DNA from: Parascedosporium putredinis
Taxonomy: Eukaryota; Ascomycota; Sordariomycetes; Microascales; Microascaceae
DNA: 64,000 nt
Reading direction: 5' to 3'
Assembly (NCBI GenBank): GCA_949357655.1
Contig: CASHTG010000010.1
Coordinates: 496,001 to 560,000, forward strand
How positions within the stretch are numbered: the stretch's first letter is position 1; each line of letters opens with the position of its first letter. Position numbers and translations under genes: made by a program. The notes under the pieces were generated by a model. It had not been told where the DNA came from, ran no database searches, and was given only the letters and a program-made list of their open reading frames with translations. This document shows, piece by piece, positions 13,464 through 24,719 of the stretch.

Positions 13464-16018
13464 TACTATAATAAACTAGTTAAGGTACTCCCTAAGTATA
13501 TAGTTAATTATTATTTAGAATATAGTAGGTATATTAGTTAACCTAAATAGTATAATATAGTATTTATAATATCTATACCTTATCCTAAATACTATTTTCT
13601 ACTTATCTCTTTTCTTAATTCTAATAAGGTTATAAGCTCCTTTTAGGTCTAGGGCTATAAACTACTATACCTTCCCTAGTCTATCTTATAGTTCTAAGAT
13701 TAATAGTAGGGGATATCTATTTTTAATAGTATTAGTATTTAGTTATTAGTAGTTAATATATATTTATAGTTTTCTATTTTTCTTAGGTATAAAGAGTATT
13801 AGGTACCCTACTAGTAATATTAAAGGTCTAATAAACCCCTTTTTAATATTTTCCTAGATATATTCCTATAGTTCTTTTAACTATTCTTAGTTAAGGTTAT
13901 AGATTAGTATAAACTTAGGTATAGCTCCTAGTTTAAGGTTAATTTTATAATCCTACTAGCTATATTCTAGTAAGCTAGTATTAAGTTCTTTTATAAATAC
14001 TTTAGTATATTTATAATATTATAGGGGTAAGCTCTATAGTACTTCCTCCCTTATTCTTATAGTAACTATACTATATATAGCCTTTATTTTTCTATTTTAT
14101 TAGTATTTCTTTCCTTTTAGTAATATATTTAAACTTATAGTAGTAAGCTCTTTAATATATATTATTATACTAAAGGCTCTTAGCTTATTTAAGGTAGACT
14201 TTCCTAGTTACTACTACTTAGGGACTAAGTTATTAATAGAGTCTCCTTAGCCTTACTAAGTAAGCTAATTAGTACTCTAGTCTATTATAGGGTTTTCCTT
14301 CCTAAGCTATAGGATACCTAAGACTACTAGGTAGCTAATTTATATAATATTAAAGCTAATCTATATTTTATAGCCTAAGATATTAATATTAAGGTATATA
14401 GTCTCTTATCTAATCTATCTATTATTATAACTAACTAATACTCCTTTATAGTTTACTAATATATATAGGTCTTATTTAAGGTCCTATAGGAGTTATAGTT
14501 TATTTACTATATCTAGTAAGATAAAGTTTCCTTATATACTACTATTAATTAGGGTATTATACTATTTTCCCCTTATCTATACTATTACTTTAAGGTACTT
14601 ATTATTTTATATACTTAGGTTATATTCTTTTAGTACTATATTTCTTTAGTATTTATAGATATTTTTATATATCTAGCTATTCTAGTAACTAGGTTATATT
14701 ACTTTCCTAGTAGTAGGATTTATTCTAAGACTTATAGTAGCTATCTTACCTTCTCCTTTAGTTCCTAGTATTCCTTCTATTTATTAAGGAATATTTAGTC
14801 CCTATTATACCTTTACTAGTACTATTAGTTTTTATATTTATAACCTTATCTTTAATTTCTTAGTTATCTTTACTAGTTCTTATATTATTTTTTATAGTAT
14901 AGTACTATACTTTAATTAGTTATTCTTCTATACTATTAAGTTCCTCTTATAGTATAGCTACTTATTAGTATACTCTAGTGATTTATTTACCTTAGTTACT
15001 TAGCTAGTCTATATTTTCTTCTATAGCTATTATATAGTACTCCTACTCTTTTTATTAGGGAATATATATATCTTCTATAAATTTTTCATATTCTTTCTAT
15101 TATTTATCTACCTTTCCTATATACTTCTATACTTACTAGAAGTTATTATAGGTTATTTCTAGTAGGTTTAGAGTTCTTATTATAGTACTTAGACCTACTA
15201 CTCTATTTTATAGAGTCTCCTAGAGATAGTATCTTCCTAATTCTCTAGTTTAACTTCTATTTTATTTTATTTTATTAGATCTAGCTTCCTATTTCTTTAA
15301 CTTTTAGATAATATTATCAAGTAGTATTAGGGGTATATCCTAGTCCCTTATTTCTAGTTCCTAGAGCTAGTTTCTATAGTACTCTAGGTTATAGATGATA
15401 TAGTTATATTATTCTATATATTTCCTTTACTATATAAGTATATACTTTTCTAGTTTTTCAAAACTATTTACTAGGTCTTAGTTCACCTTTTATTAGTTCT
15501 TAAACTATTATATCTTTTAAGGTATCCTTATTCCTTATTAAGTTATACTAGTTTTTAAAGATATACCTATTTTCTTTAAGACTAGTTTATAGGTTTTCTA
15601 ATATCTTCTAATTATAGTCTTTCTCCCTTAACTTAGGGTTTTATTCCTAGAACTTTTAGACCTTAGTTCTATTATTAGGTTAGTATTTAAGCTATTTATT
15701 ATAGAATAGTTCTATTACTTTAAGGGGGTATTTAAGTAAGTCTTCTACTATCTTCTATCAGGGGTAGTATATCCTATAGTAGCTTATCATTCTAAGTTAC
15801 TTTAGCTTTCTAGGGTAGTATCCTACTCTATCCTTACTATCCTAGTAGGTATAGTAATTATCATTATAATATACTATCTAGTATATAGTATAGTAGTCTA
15901 GTAGCTTACTAGCACTTCCTAGCTCTTTAGTTTACTTATTATACTATTTCTATCCTATTATAGGTATAGGTTTCTATAGTTTCTTTTCATTTCTAAAGTT
16001 ACTACTAGTCTTACTTTA

Positions 16019-16060
16019 GTATTCCTATATATAGTACCCTAGTTTTCTATAGTTAAAATA
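16019..16060 (-). pseudogene. Gag CCHC zinc-knuckle remnant of E3
   Basis: Minus-strand codons read Y-F-N-Y-R-K-L-G-Y-Y-I-stop-E-Y, which de-RIPs to C-F-N-C-G-K-L-G-H-x4-C. All metal ligands have become Tyr. The equivalent site in E2 is at 18159-18200. Confidence 0.8.
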
Positions 16061-17123
16061 CTCTCTATTCTTACTTAGTACTAGTTTAAGTTCTCTACTA
16101 GCTACTCTAAGTTCTATTAGTCTAGGGTATATTCCTATAAGGTATTACTATTAGCCCTTCTAGCCTTAGTATTAGTATAGTATTTTTCTAAAATAGGTTA
16201 TTTCTACTTAGGTTTTAGTACTACTTCTTTTCTTATTCTCTTTTATATAACTAGTTATTAATAGACACTACTAGCTTAATATAGTCTATAAGTATAACTA
16301 GTAGAGGTTATACTCTAATAAGTTAGTCTTTTACTTTTTCTTTAAGTCCTTAATAGAATAGGTTAATAAGGACCTTATCTAGGTAGTTTAGATATAAGGC
16401 TACCTATCTAAATATAATAATATACTATAAGGCTACTCCTTTCTATCTAAGGTTATAGAGTTAGTTCTATATAGCCTTATCCTTATCTAGTTCTCTAAAG
16501 GCTCCTTAATAGTATACTTAAAGTTTTTATACCTAGTGAAAACTATTTTAGTAAACTCTAACTATCTATAGGTACTAACTTTAAGGAAGTCCCTTAGGGT
16601 TAGTTTAAACTAATCTAAAGTAGGTCTAGTAAGATACCTCACTATATATTATACCTAGTCTATACCTATCTTTAGTTATAGGTAGTATAATAGGTACTCC
16701 TTTATTTAGGTAAGGTATATATAGAGTTTTATATAGTTTCTATTAAACTTCTCAGGTTTAGGGATTTTAAGATATAATACCTCCCCTTCTATTACTAATC
16801 CTACTACTATTTTTTATAATATAGCTTTAGTTTTTATAAGGTAGCTATATAAGTTATTAATAACTTATTACTAGCCTTATATATTATCTTATACCTTTCT
16901 AAAGGTATTATTAACCTAATCCTTAGGTATATACTTAGTTTTATTATCTAAGTCTACCTCTATCCCTTTATTATCTTCTTTAATAGGGGTAGGGGTAGAG
17001 GAACTCTTCTCTAGTTCCTTCCCCTTACCTTTAGCGCTCCCCTTAGTACTTCCTATAATAGAGGATATAGTTCTTAGTTAGTACTATCTAAAAGGGTCAC
17101 TTACTAAATAGGAGTAGTTAATA

Positions 17124-17575
17124 TATGATATTCTAATACTAGGATATACTACTTAGGGTTAGGTTATATTAGGGTTAGAATAGTTAGGCCTATTAGTAGC
17201 TTAGTGAGGTAATTAAATAGTATAATAATATTATTATCTATAATATATATTTAAGTATAGGGGTTAAGTATACTTAAATTAACTACTAGAAAGGATATAG
17301 AACTTCCTTTCCTCTAAGGTCTACTTATTCCTTATATAGATTTTGATTGTCTTAGGACTGTAGTCCTTGTCGTTAGTCTTGGTAGACTAATATTCTACTC
17401 CCGTCATTCCATTAGTAGACTAATACTATTCTATTATCATTCCTTATTAGGACTAATACCTTATCCTAGTCAGTCCTTATAGGCCCTCTAGACTAGCTGC
17501 TATATTCCTCTAAACATTATCCTTTTCTACTAGTCTAGACCGCTTCCTGGTCTCCTTTCTAGGCTGCTTATAACA
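17124..17575 (-). repeat. LTR2, 5' LTR of E3
   Basis: The 452-bp LTR is paired with LTR1. Its left half is as RIP-mutated as LTR1. From about 17340 it keeps patches of TG and CA (for example GATTGTCTTAGGACTG) where LTR1 has TA, so mutation is uneven within one LTR. Confidence 0.9.
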
Positions 17576-17580
17576 CTATT
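17576..17580. repeat. 5-bp target site duplication of E3, right copy (CTATT)
   Basis: It is identical to 10008-10012 and immediately follows the LTR2 terminal dinucleotide CA. Confidence 0.8.
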
Positions 17581-19191
17581 AACTCCTACTTATTTCTATA
17601 GGTACTATTTATATAGTTATTAGTCTTTCTTTTTTATTCTTATATTCTAGGTTTCTATATAAGTTAGTAAAAGATATATTATTCTTCCTTAAGGTTTCCT
17701 TCTAAGCTTCCTAGTTTTTCCTAATTATAGTCTCCTAATTTTAACCCTTTAGTTTATTTAAGAAATCTAATAACTTATATTTAGCTTTATTCTACTAGTT
17801 ACTCTAGTTTACTTTCCTATAAGTATAGTTCTACTATTTCTAGTAGGTATTCCTATAAAATCTTTTATAATAGGTCCCTCTTATCTATTTAAATTATTTA
17901 TAGTAATCTATAGGTAATTAGTAGGTTATTATTCTAAGTTATTTAAATTTCTTAAGATAGTATCCTACTCTATTCTTATTATCTTAGTATATATAATAGT
18001 TATTATTATAGTATACTATCTAGTATATAATACTATAACTAGGAGCTTACTAGTACTTCCTAACTCCTTAGTTTATTTATTATATTACTTCTATCCTATT
18101 ATAGGTATAGGTTTCTATAGTTTCTTTTATTTCTAAAGTTATTACTAGTCTTACTTTAGTATTCTTATATATAGTAGCTTTATTTACTATAGTTAAAATA
18201 CTCTCTATTCTTAGGGGTATCTTATTATTCTTCTAAGCTATATCTAGTTCTATAGGTCTAATATATATTCTCTAAGAAATATTACTATTTTATCATTTTC
18301 CTCTATTAGTATAGTTAGTTTATCTAACTAGTAGGTAACTTTATAAGCTTTATTATTATTTCTCTATTTATTATATATATAGTTAGTTATTAATCTTAAC
18401 TATAAGGTCTATATACTCTAAGGTTATTAGGTATATCTATAACCTTAGTAATTTCATCTTTTACCTCTTCTTTAAGTCCTTTATAGAACTATATAATTAT
18501 AGGCTTATTATCTTAGTTAAGGTATACTATAATTTATTAGAACCTACTAATATATTCTAATATAGATATCTTCTATTAAATCTCCTAGAGTTATTATTAT
18601 ATAGATTTATCCTTATTAAGGTCTCTAAATACCCCTTAATAGCTTCCTCTATTTCCTTATAGTCCTTAAAGATCCTTTTAGTATTTTTATTTCACTTTAA
18701 TAGAGTATTCTTATAATAGTCTCTTAGTATAGGCTTAAACTAAGTAATAGTATCTCCCCTTAGGTTACCTATAATAGCTAATACCTTAATATTATCTACC
18801 TAGATACTATAGTAGTTATAGTATACCCTTATATAGGTGAGGAAGCTTTAGAGCTTTCCTTATTCTCCTAAGAACTTCTCTAGTAGTAGAAAGGGTACCT
18901 TTAGTTTAGTGATTTTAATAGCTATTTCCTTCTATACTATAGTTAAGGCTTTAATTAAGCCTTCTATAATATTAGTATATTCTAAGGTAAGGACTCTAGC
19001 TTATACTACTATAAGTTCCTTAGCCTTAGCTTTATTATTAGTAGTAAGTTTTTCCTTTTCTACCTATAATTTCTAGATTATTTCTACTATCTACTCCTTA
19101 GTTACTAAGGGTACTTAGGTAGAGGATAATCTATCTCCTACTATAGTTAGTATTATCTAAAGGGTTACTTACTAAATAGGAGTAGTTAATA
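17581..19191 (-). mobile_element. Older gypsy copy E2, right half (gag)
   Basis: This continues the copy interrupted by E3 and is similar to the gag end of E3 (about 15600-17123). It holds a mutated zinc knuckle at 18159-18200 (Y-F-N-Y-S-K-stop-S-Y-Y-I-stop-E-Y, the de-RIPed form being C-F-N-C-x4-H-x4-C). It runs directly into LTR3. The bases left of LTR3 (AGGAGTAGTTAATA) are identical to those left of LTR2, so this is the primer-binding/leader side and LTR3 is the 5' LTR of E2. Confidence 0.85.
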
Positions 19192-19645
19192 TATAATATT
19201 CTAATATTAAGATATATTATTTAGGGTTAGGTTATATTAGGGTTAGAATAGTTAGGGCCTATTAGTAGCTTAGTAAGGTAATTAAATAGTATAATAATAT
19301 TATTATCTATAATATATATTTAAGTATAGGGGTTAAGTATATTTAAATTAACTATTAGAAAAGATATAGAACCTCCTTTCCTCTAAGGTCTACTTACTTC
19401 CTTATATAGACTTTTATATATTTAGGGACTAATAGTCCCTAATATTAGTCTAGGGAAGACTAATACTCTACTCCTATTATTCTAAGGTAGACTAATACTG
19501 CCCTGTCGTCGCTCCCTATTAGGACTGACATCTTATTCTAGTCAGTCCTTATAGGCCCCTAGACTAGTTACCATATTCCTCTAAACATTATCCTTTCTAC
19601 TAGTCTAGACCGCTTCCTAGCCTACTTCTTAGGCCACTTATGACA
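19192..19645 (-). repeat. LTR3, 5' LTR of E2
   Basis: The 454-bp LTR is colinear with the others. The left part is fully RIP-mutated, while the right third keeps unmutated stretches such as CTGCCCTGTCGTCGCTCC. It ends TATGACA at 19645, only two bases before the next LTR. Confidence 0.9.
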
Positions 19646-19647
19646 TA

Positions 19648-20097
19648 TGTGACGTTCCAACACTAGGATGTATTGCTTAAGGTTAGGTTATGTTAGGGTT
19701 AGAACAGTCGGGGCCTATTAGTGGCTCAGTGAGGCAATCAAATAGTATAACAATATCATTATCTATAATATATATTTAAGTATAGGGGTCAAGTATACTT
19801 AAATTGACTACTAGAAAGGATATAGAACCTCCTTTCCTCTAGGGTCTTACTTCCTTATATAGACTTTTATATATTCGGGGACTGATAGTCCCCTAGTGTC
19901 GGTCTAGGGAGGACTGACACTCTGCTCCTATCATTCTAAGGTGGACCGACGCTGCCCTGTCGTCGCTCCTATTAGGACCGACGTCTTGTTCCAGTCGGTC
20001 CTTGCGGGCCCCGGACTAGTTACCATGTTCCTCCGAACATTATCCTTTCTGCCGGTCCAGACCGCTTCCCGGCCTACTTCTTAGGCCACTCGTGACA
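19648..20097. repeat. LTR4, nearly unmutated LTR of the same family
   Basis: This 450-bp LTR begins TGTGACGTTCC and ends CGTGACA. It is the only copy keeping most CpA, TpG and CpG sites, so it shows the ancestral sequence from which LTR1-3 decayed. It may be a solo LTR or the outer LTR of a lost element; no internal sequence follows on the right. Its strand is that of the other copies if it belongs to a minus-oriented element. It forms the sharp right edge of the repeat block. Confidence 0.85.
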
Positions 20098-20240
20098 GTG
20101 ATGTCTGTCATATAGGCGTTTTCTGAAAGTAATCGGTTCCCAGCACCCTGTACTATTGTAGTATCTTGGAAATGACGCAACAACCCGTGGATAGCTTTAG
20201 TCAGGGGCGGCTGCATACCAGACGCCGAACTGTCGCTTCT

Positions 20241-21779
20241 ATAGAAGTCGATCAGGTAAGAGATGATGGACGTCTAAAGTAATTTGAATTTTGTTAGAAC
20301 ACTGAGTCTCACCCATCCCGTAGGTTGTGCGCTGTAATTCCGTTGTACTGTTCATATCTCTACCTACAAAAATGCCCATGGCACCCAAGCCAATCGGAAG
20401 ACCTGCAGCGACAAGGACAGCCCAGTTGCCACCATCCTTTGGAGCCCAAGCATTCCTGGAAAAGAATCCTAGTTAGCTATATACTTGAGAATGGAGAAAG
20501 CACATGTTTTTGTAGAGTGATGAATCAGGGTGGAACAAGACTGGCCTAGGGAATCGGCGATTTGAAGCTTACCAAAATAGGCCGGCTGATAGAAGGACAT
20601 TCCCGACCATGCCCGAGTATAGGTGATGTTCCGGCGCAGCCAAACCGTCCTTGCTCTTTTCTTCGCCCCTCCCACAAGGTAAGGTCGAAGGCTATCGCCA
20701 TGAGAGTCGCCAACACAAACCCAATGGCGATGCTCAGAAAACTAAGGCTGGCCTCGCGCGAGTTGAAGTCGTACAACCGCCGCAAGACGTAGGTCGCACT
20801 AGCGAAACAGCTAAAAATCATGGCGTAGGCAAACGCCGAGTATATGGCTAGGAAGAAGACGACAACTTCGGTGCAAAGCATGCGCGTCGGCTTGATGATG
20901 GCGCGCGTCATGAGAGTGGTCAACTGGGAGAAGGTGATCCTCGTCGACCCCGAGCCCTGATCATGGCGCGTGATCCACTTTTGCGACGTCTCTTTCATGA
21001 CGAGGCAGCCCAGCCAGGCTGGTGCCCCTATCATCAACAAGATGTATTGCGTCCAGCGCCAGTCATCGTCGTGGTGATAAAGGACGTGTGTCCCTATCAA
21101 AGGGCCCAGCGTGGGACCGAGGAACGCGGTCAGGATAAACGTGATGGATACCAACGAGCCGCCTTTTTGCACTTCCCAGAGGTCCGCGACCGATCCACCG
21201 CAGATGGCCACGGCGGGTGATCCGAGAATACCGGCGAGGAACCGGCACGCCAGCAGAGTTTCCACATTCTGGGCTCCGGCCGCTCCGCCCAGGAAGCCCA
21301 AAAAAGAGTGGTGGTGATGACGTAGAGCCACTTGCGACCCCAAACTTCTGAAAAAGGCGCGATGAGGAGGGGCCCGAAGCCGATGCCGAGAGTAAAGAGC
21401 GTTAGGGGAGTACGGAATGCATTTGGTCTATTCCAAACTCCTGGCCAATGAGGTCCGTCGCGGGGACCGTGACGGAGGTCGCTGCTGTTCTGCGGTGCAG
21501 ATAAATAGCGTTGGCATATGCATGTAGAAAACGGCCAACAAGGCTGACATCACTACCATCAAGATGTTGAACTTACATGAGAAGGGCAAGGTATGCGGGG
21601 ATAAAGGTGTGGAACGCTCTTGACCAGATGCTCCAGTTCCAGGGGTTTCGCGGGTCATCCACGTAGGGAAGAGTCGCACTATCTGGCTCATTGTCGGTGA
21701 CAAAATCCTCCGACAGAGACACTGCTTTCTCTGTATCCTCAGCAGCTACCACGGAGGTCGAATCAAACTTTTGGGCCAT
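20241..21779 (-). pseudogene. MFS (DHA1-type) drug/metabolite transporter, frameshifted and 3'-truncated
   Basis: This is a predicted plasma-membrane proton-coupled exporter of the DHA1 branch. From ATG at 21779 the N-terminus gives the family entry PRNPWNW. An intron (GTAAGT donor to CCGCAG acceptor at about 21490) joins it to TAATSVTVPATDLIGQEFG. Then come motif A (GFGPLLIAPFSEVWGRKW), NVETLLACRFLAG, WRWTQ, PEHHLYSGMVG, and after two more introns GLFW-NAWAPKDG and IISYLIDFY. Three single bases are missing in runs (C4 at 21405-21408, T6 at 21300-21305, G4 at 20666-20669); they may be sequence errors. Beyond IISYLIDFY the last helices are not convincingly readable, and the LTR begins about 145 bp further on. 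The truncation therefore looks real even if the frameshifts are not. Confidence 0.7.
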
Positions 21780-22881
21780 GTTGATTCTAATCTTTTGGGA
21801 GAGGTATTAGCAGGGAGGCGGGAGACTGGATATCTAGGCTTTCACATCTACAGCGCGGGGCGTCTTCATGCCTTTTGTATCTAAACGCCTAACGAATATT
21901 GTCAAGGCCTACACCTAATAATGTTGAATTGATCACCTTTGATCTTTTTAATGAATGGGACTGTACCACAAACGCCCGTAACCATGGCGAGACGGACCGA
22001 GACGGACCGAGCCGAAGGGGTCGCCAGTCCTCAGGACTCAAACTCACATTCCCAGTCTGAAATGGTTTCTTTTAAAAGAAAAAAAGTAATAGAATTATCC
22101 AGGTTCTATGTCCATGCTCGATGGGGTTTCATATTACTCGGAAAGATTCACTCACCCTCGAAGTTTCCCACACATGGGTCATGTCATGGTGCGCAGGGGA
22201 AGCCACTGGGACTCTTAGATTCTACATGTAGCACTGCCGTCAACCAGATTCACTCGGTGATTTAAGTTTTTGTGAAGCCGAGCCATCGTCCCTGACAGTA
22301 TCGGAAGGGGCGGATGCGAGTGGCTGGTGTTTTCAGCAGCATTGCACACGGAGCCGGAGCGGGTCGTAGATAGGTTGGCGCGCTTTCTTCACGCAAGGCG
22401 TAAAATGTGCCCTTTCAACCCAAGGGTTTGTGGGTCGGTGGTGATGAGATCGCCGCAGGAAAATATAGGGTGGGAGCGTGGAGAAAGAGGGCGGCCACCT
22501 GCGTTATCAAAACATGAAGTGACTATAACTGTGAAGCGATCAGCTGCTCACAGCTACGGAGAAAGCCGTGCTGTCATACTGAGCCGTCATTCCACCGGAT
22601 CGGCGGCCGGAGGCTTCAAGCCACCAGTGTCACTACTGCCAATACCACATCAGCCACTATCACCTCCAAACTCAGCGTCACTAGAAGATATGCCTGCGAT
22701 CTGCCATCTCCATTCGCCTTTTAGCGAATCTTCTTCGTATATCCTTCCCTCCGTACGAGCCGCTGCTCTATGAGAGAGTGCTCGAGATTCATTTGCTTGG
22801 AGCCTACGCATTAACGCGTCTTGATTCAGAAGTACATTATTCTATAGTGAAGCCCAATACTTCAGGTCCGGTAGTGTTTTA
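21780..22881. other. Intergenic; no supported gene
   Basis: This is the region upstream of the MFS gene and downstream of the thioesterase gene. Short ORFs are present on the plus strand (to 148 codons at 22327-22773) but lack recognisable motifs. A 10-bp unit GACGGACCGA is repeated in tandem at 21991-22010. Nothing else stands out. Confidence 0.6.
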
Positions 22882-23930
22882 TTACAAATTCCCCTTTGTA
22901 GTGCTCCTCGCTCCGAGATTCCTCGCGGATGACAGGATCAGGCACACGTGGGTGCTGAGGGCTACGATGTCGCCGTGCTTATCCATGATGACAACGTCGA
23001 GATCAAAGCGGCCATTCTGCACCCTCTTGGCGCTGGTCCGCACAAAGATCCAATCGTTATCACCATCCTTTAGTTCCTTCTTCACCTCCAAATTCATGAC
23101 CACGGTAGGGTACCAAAAAGCTCATTGTGGGCGTATGGCTCGGGCGGCTCACCCTTCTTTGGCCTCCAAGCTTCCACGACGTAGGGAAAACGTCGGCGAC
23201 AAAGCCGAGCGATGCGTTGGTAAAGCCCTCGCCAGAGGTCAGCCGGATCCACGACTCCTCAACGCCACGTCTCGGCTGGCCCTTTCGGGGAGAGAAAATT
23301 TCCACGTTGAGCTGCGCCCGCGCGTAGCTGTTGGTGCGGGGACTCGGGGACTTGGGTCGCGGGGCCCAGTGGGCGTCTTCGCCCTTGACCATCTTGGCAA
23401 GGTCGACGGGAGGGCGCGATGTCGAACTCCCAGCCGGTGGGCAAACTGAGTCCCTTTTCCAGGGAGATCTTGGTGTTGGTGATGAAACCAATCACTTCGC
23501 GCCGCGAGCTTGAGGTAACCCAAGGAGCCGAGGTCTGAAGATCATGCTGAAAGAGGGTGATTTGGATGGTGGATAACGCGCGGCCGAGCTTAATGTCCTG
23601 GATGATGAGGTAGGCCGGGCCTACTTCGGTACGGTTGACATACTCGAAGTGGGCGGAGATGACGTCGGGTTGGCCGCGGGCGGCAAGATACTCCGACGCC
23701 GCGCGCAAGATGCACGAAGCTACGTAGCCGCCATTGGGAACTAGAGGGTAGCTGTCAGCGCGTGGACGATGAGTTCAAGATGGCAGAAGGGCTCCGCCTC
23801 CCGCGTAGATGAACTGACCTGAGCCTATACAATAACCTTCGACGAGGTTGGCGGCGTAGACGTGGGAATCTACCACGTTCAGCCTGGTGGCTTCAGCAAA
23901 GGGCACGATTTCTAAGCTTTCGGACGTCAT
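22882..23930 (-). CDS. Acyl-CoA thioesterase-like protein (double hotdog, 4HBT/TesB-like)
   Basis: It probably hydrolyses acyl-CoA thioesters; the substrate is not deducible. The start is MTSESLE at 23930, the second Met of the ORF, chosen because this family begins just before such a strand. Exon 1 ends in ...YCIGS. An intron (23741-23818) joins it to VPNGGYVASCILRAA, the hallmark start of the N-terminal hotdog. The second hotdog shows YPTVVMNLEVKKEL...WIFVRTSAKRVQNGRFDLDV and ends at 22882. Three frame corrections are needed in exon 2: at about 23418 (one extra or two missing bases in a CCCTCCC tract), one base near 23165, and one T in the T5 run near 23130. Exon sums are then divisible by three (about 324 codons). 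I take these as sequence errors, though a decaying gene is possible. Confidence 0.7.
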
Positions 23931-24719
23931 TTTGGGAATGTACGAGGCGCAGAGAGTCAAATGAAGCTGAGAAAAATGGATTGAAGAGGATGGATCGACA
24001 AGAAGTCAAGTCCAATGTTCTGCTCTGTGGCTATTTGTTCGTCCCCCGGTTTGGACGAGTCTCTTCTCGGCCTATTCTAGACTACCGTGTTCGAGTCCCC
24101 GGAAAGTTGGGTTCTAGCTCCGCCGAGCCCATGTGAAGGGTGACGGGGTTGATGATTAGTGAACGTCGATTGCTAAATTCCGGCGCGACTCGCATTGAAC
24201 CTCGGCAAGTCTCGCTAAACCCCACTAAACAGCGTGGTTTGTGGGGCCACCGTAGGAGCAATTGATCACGTGATATCCTAATTGAGCTTGATGACCGTGC
24301 AGTGGAGTTTGAACTTGGTGTTCCTTCAGGTCTCAAAGGATCGTGACTTCTTCGATCCACAATAACCACCTTGCTCAGGACGTGATGTCTAGTCCATAGG
24401 ATGGCAGGATCACCAGGTTAACATTGAAGGCAACACGTATATATTCCTACAGGAAAAACAGGGGAAACAGGGGTTGAAAAGCCAAGAGAACGCCGCTACC
24501 GAACCAAATCCGAATACGCAACCGGCCCACTCCAGAACCTGCCACTAAAAGCCCTCCCACCCAATCCATCCCAATGCAATAGATCAAGATCCAGAACTCC
24601 CATATCCGCCTATCCGCATAATCCCCAAAGTCACCCAATGGATTGCATTCATATCGAACAACTGATCACAACTGCCTATCGTATACATACTGCTACGCGA
24701 TAATACTTGAGCAGGCTTG
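23931..24719. other. Intergenic; no supported gene
   Basis: This is the promoter side of the thioesterase gene and 3' side of the rhodopsin-domain gene. Reading both strands shows no conserved protein motif. Confidence 0.6.

Larger units (their letters stand above)
10013..17575 (-). mobile_element. Complete, RIP-inactivated Ty3/gypsy element E3 (about 7.56 kb)
   Basis: The element has two LTRs in the same orientation (10013-10467 and 17124-17575), flanked by the perfect duplication CTATT. A polypurine tract on the minus strand abuts the left LTR, so the left LTR is the 3' LTR and the element reads right to left. Internal remnants in order from the right are the gag zinc knuckle (16019-16060), the RT motif (13452-13463) and the integrase core (about 12150-12240). 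All frames are riddled with TAG/TAA from CpA-to-TpA mutation. It is inserted into an older copy of its own family (E2), giving a nested pair. No intact protein can be made from it. Confidence 0.9.

Noticed and set aside
1..20097. CRISPR array, centromere or mitochondrial insertion as the cause of the AT-rich block
   Set aside because: Repeats are LTRs, not short spaced repeats, and decoded gypsy proteins with C-to-T/G-to-A changes explain the composition as RIP.
22778..23449. 223-codon plus-strand ORF
   Set aside because: It lies antisense to the thioesterase exon, whose protein is clearly conserved.
24085..24105. tRNA-like TTCGAGTCC T-loop
   Set aside because: The flanking bases do not form a T-stem and no D or anticodon arm can be built.
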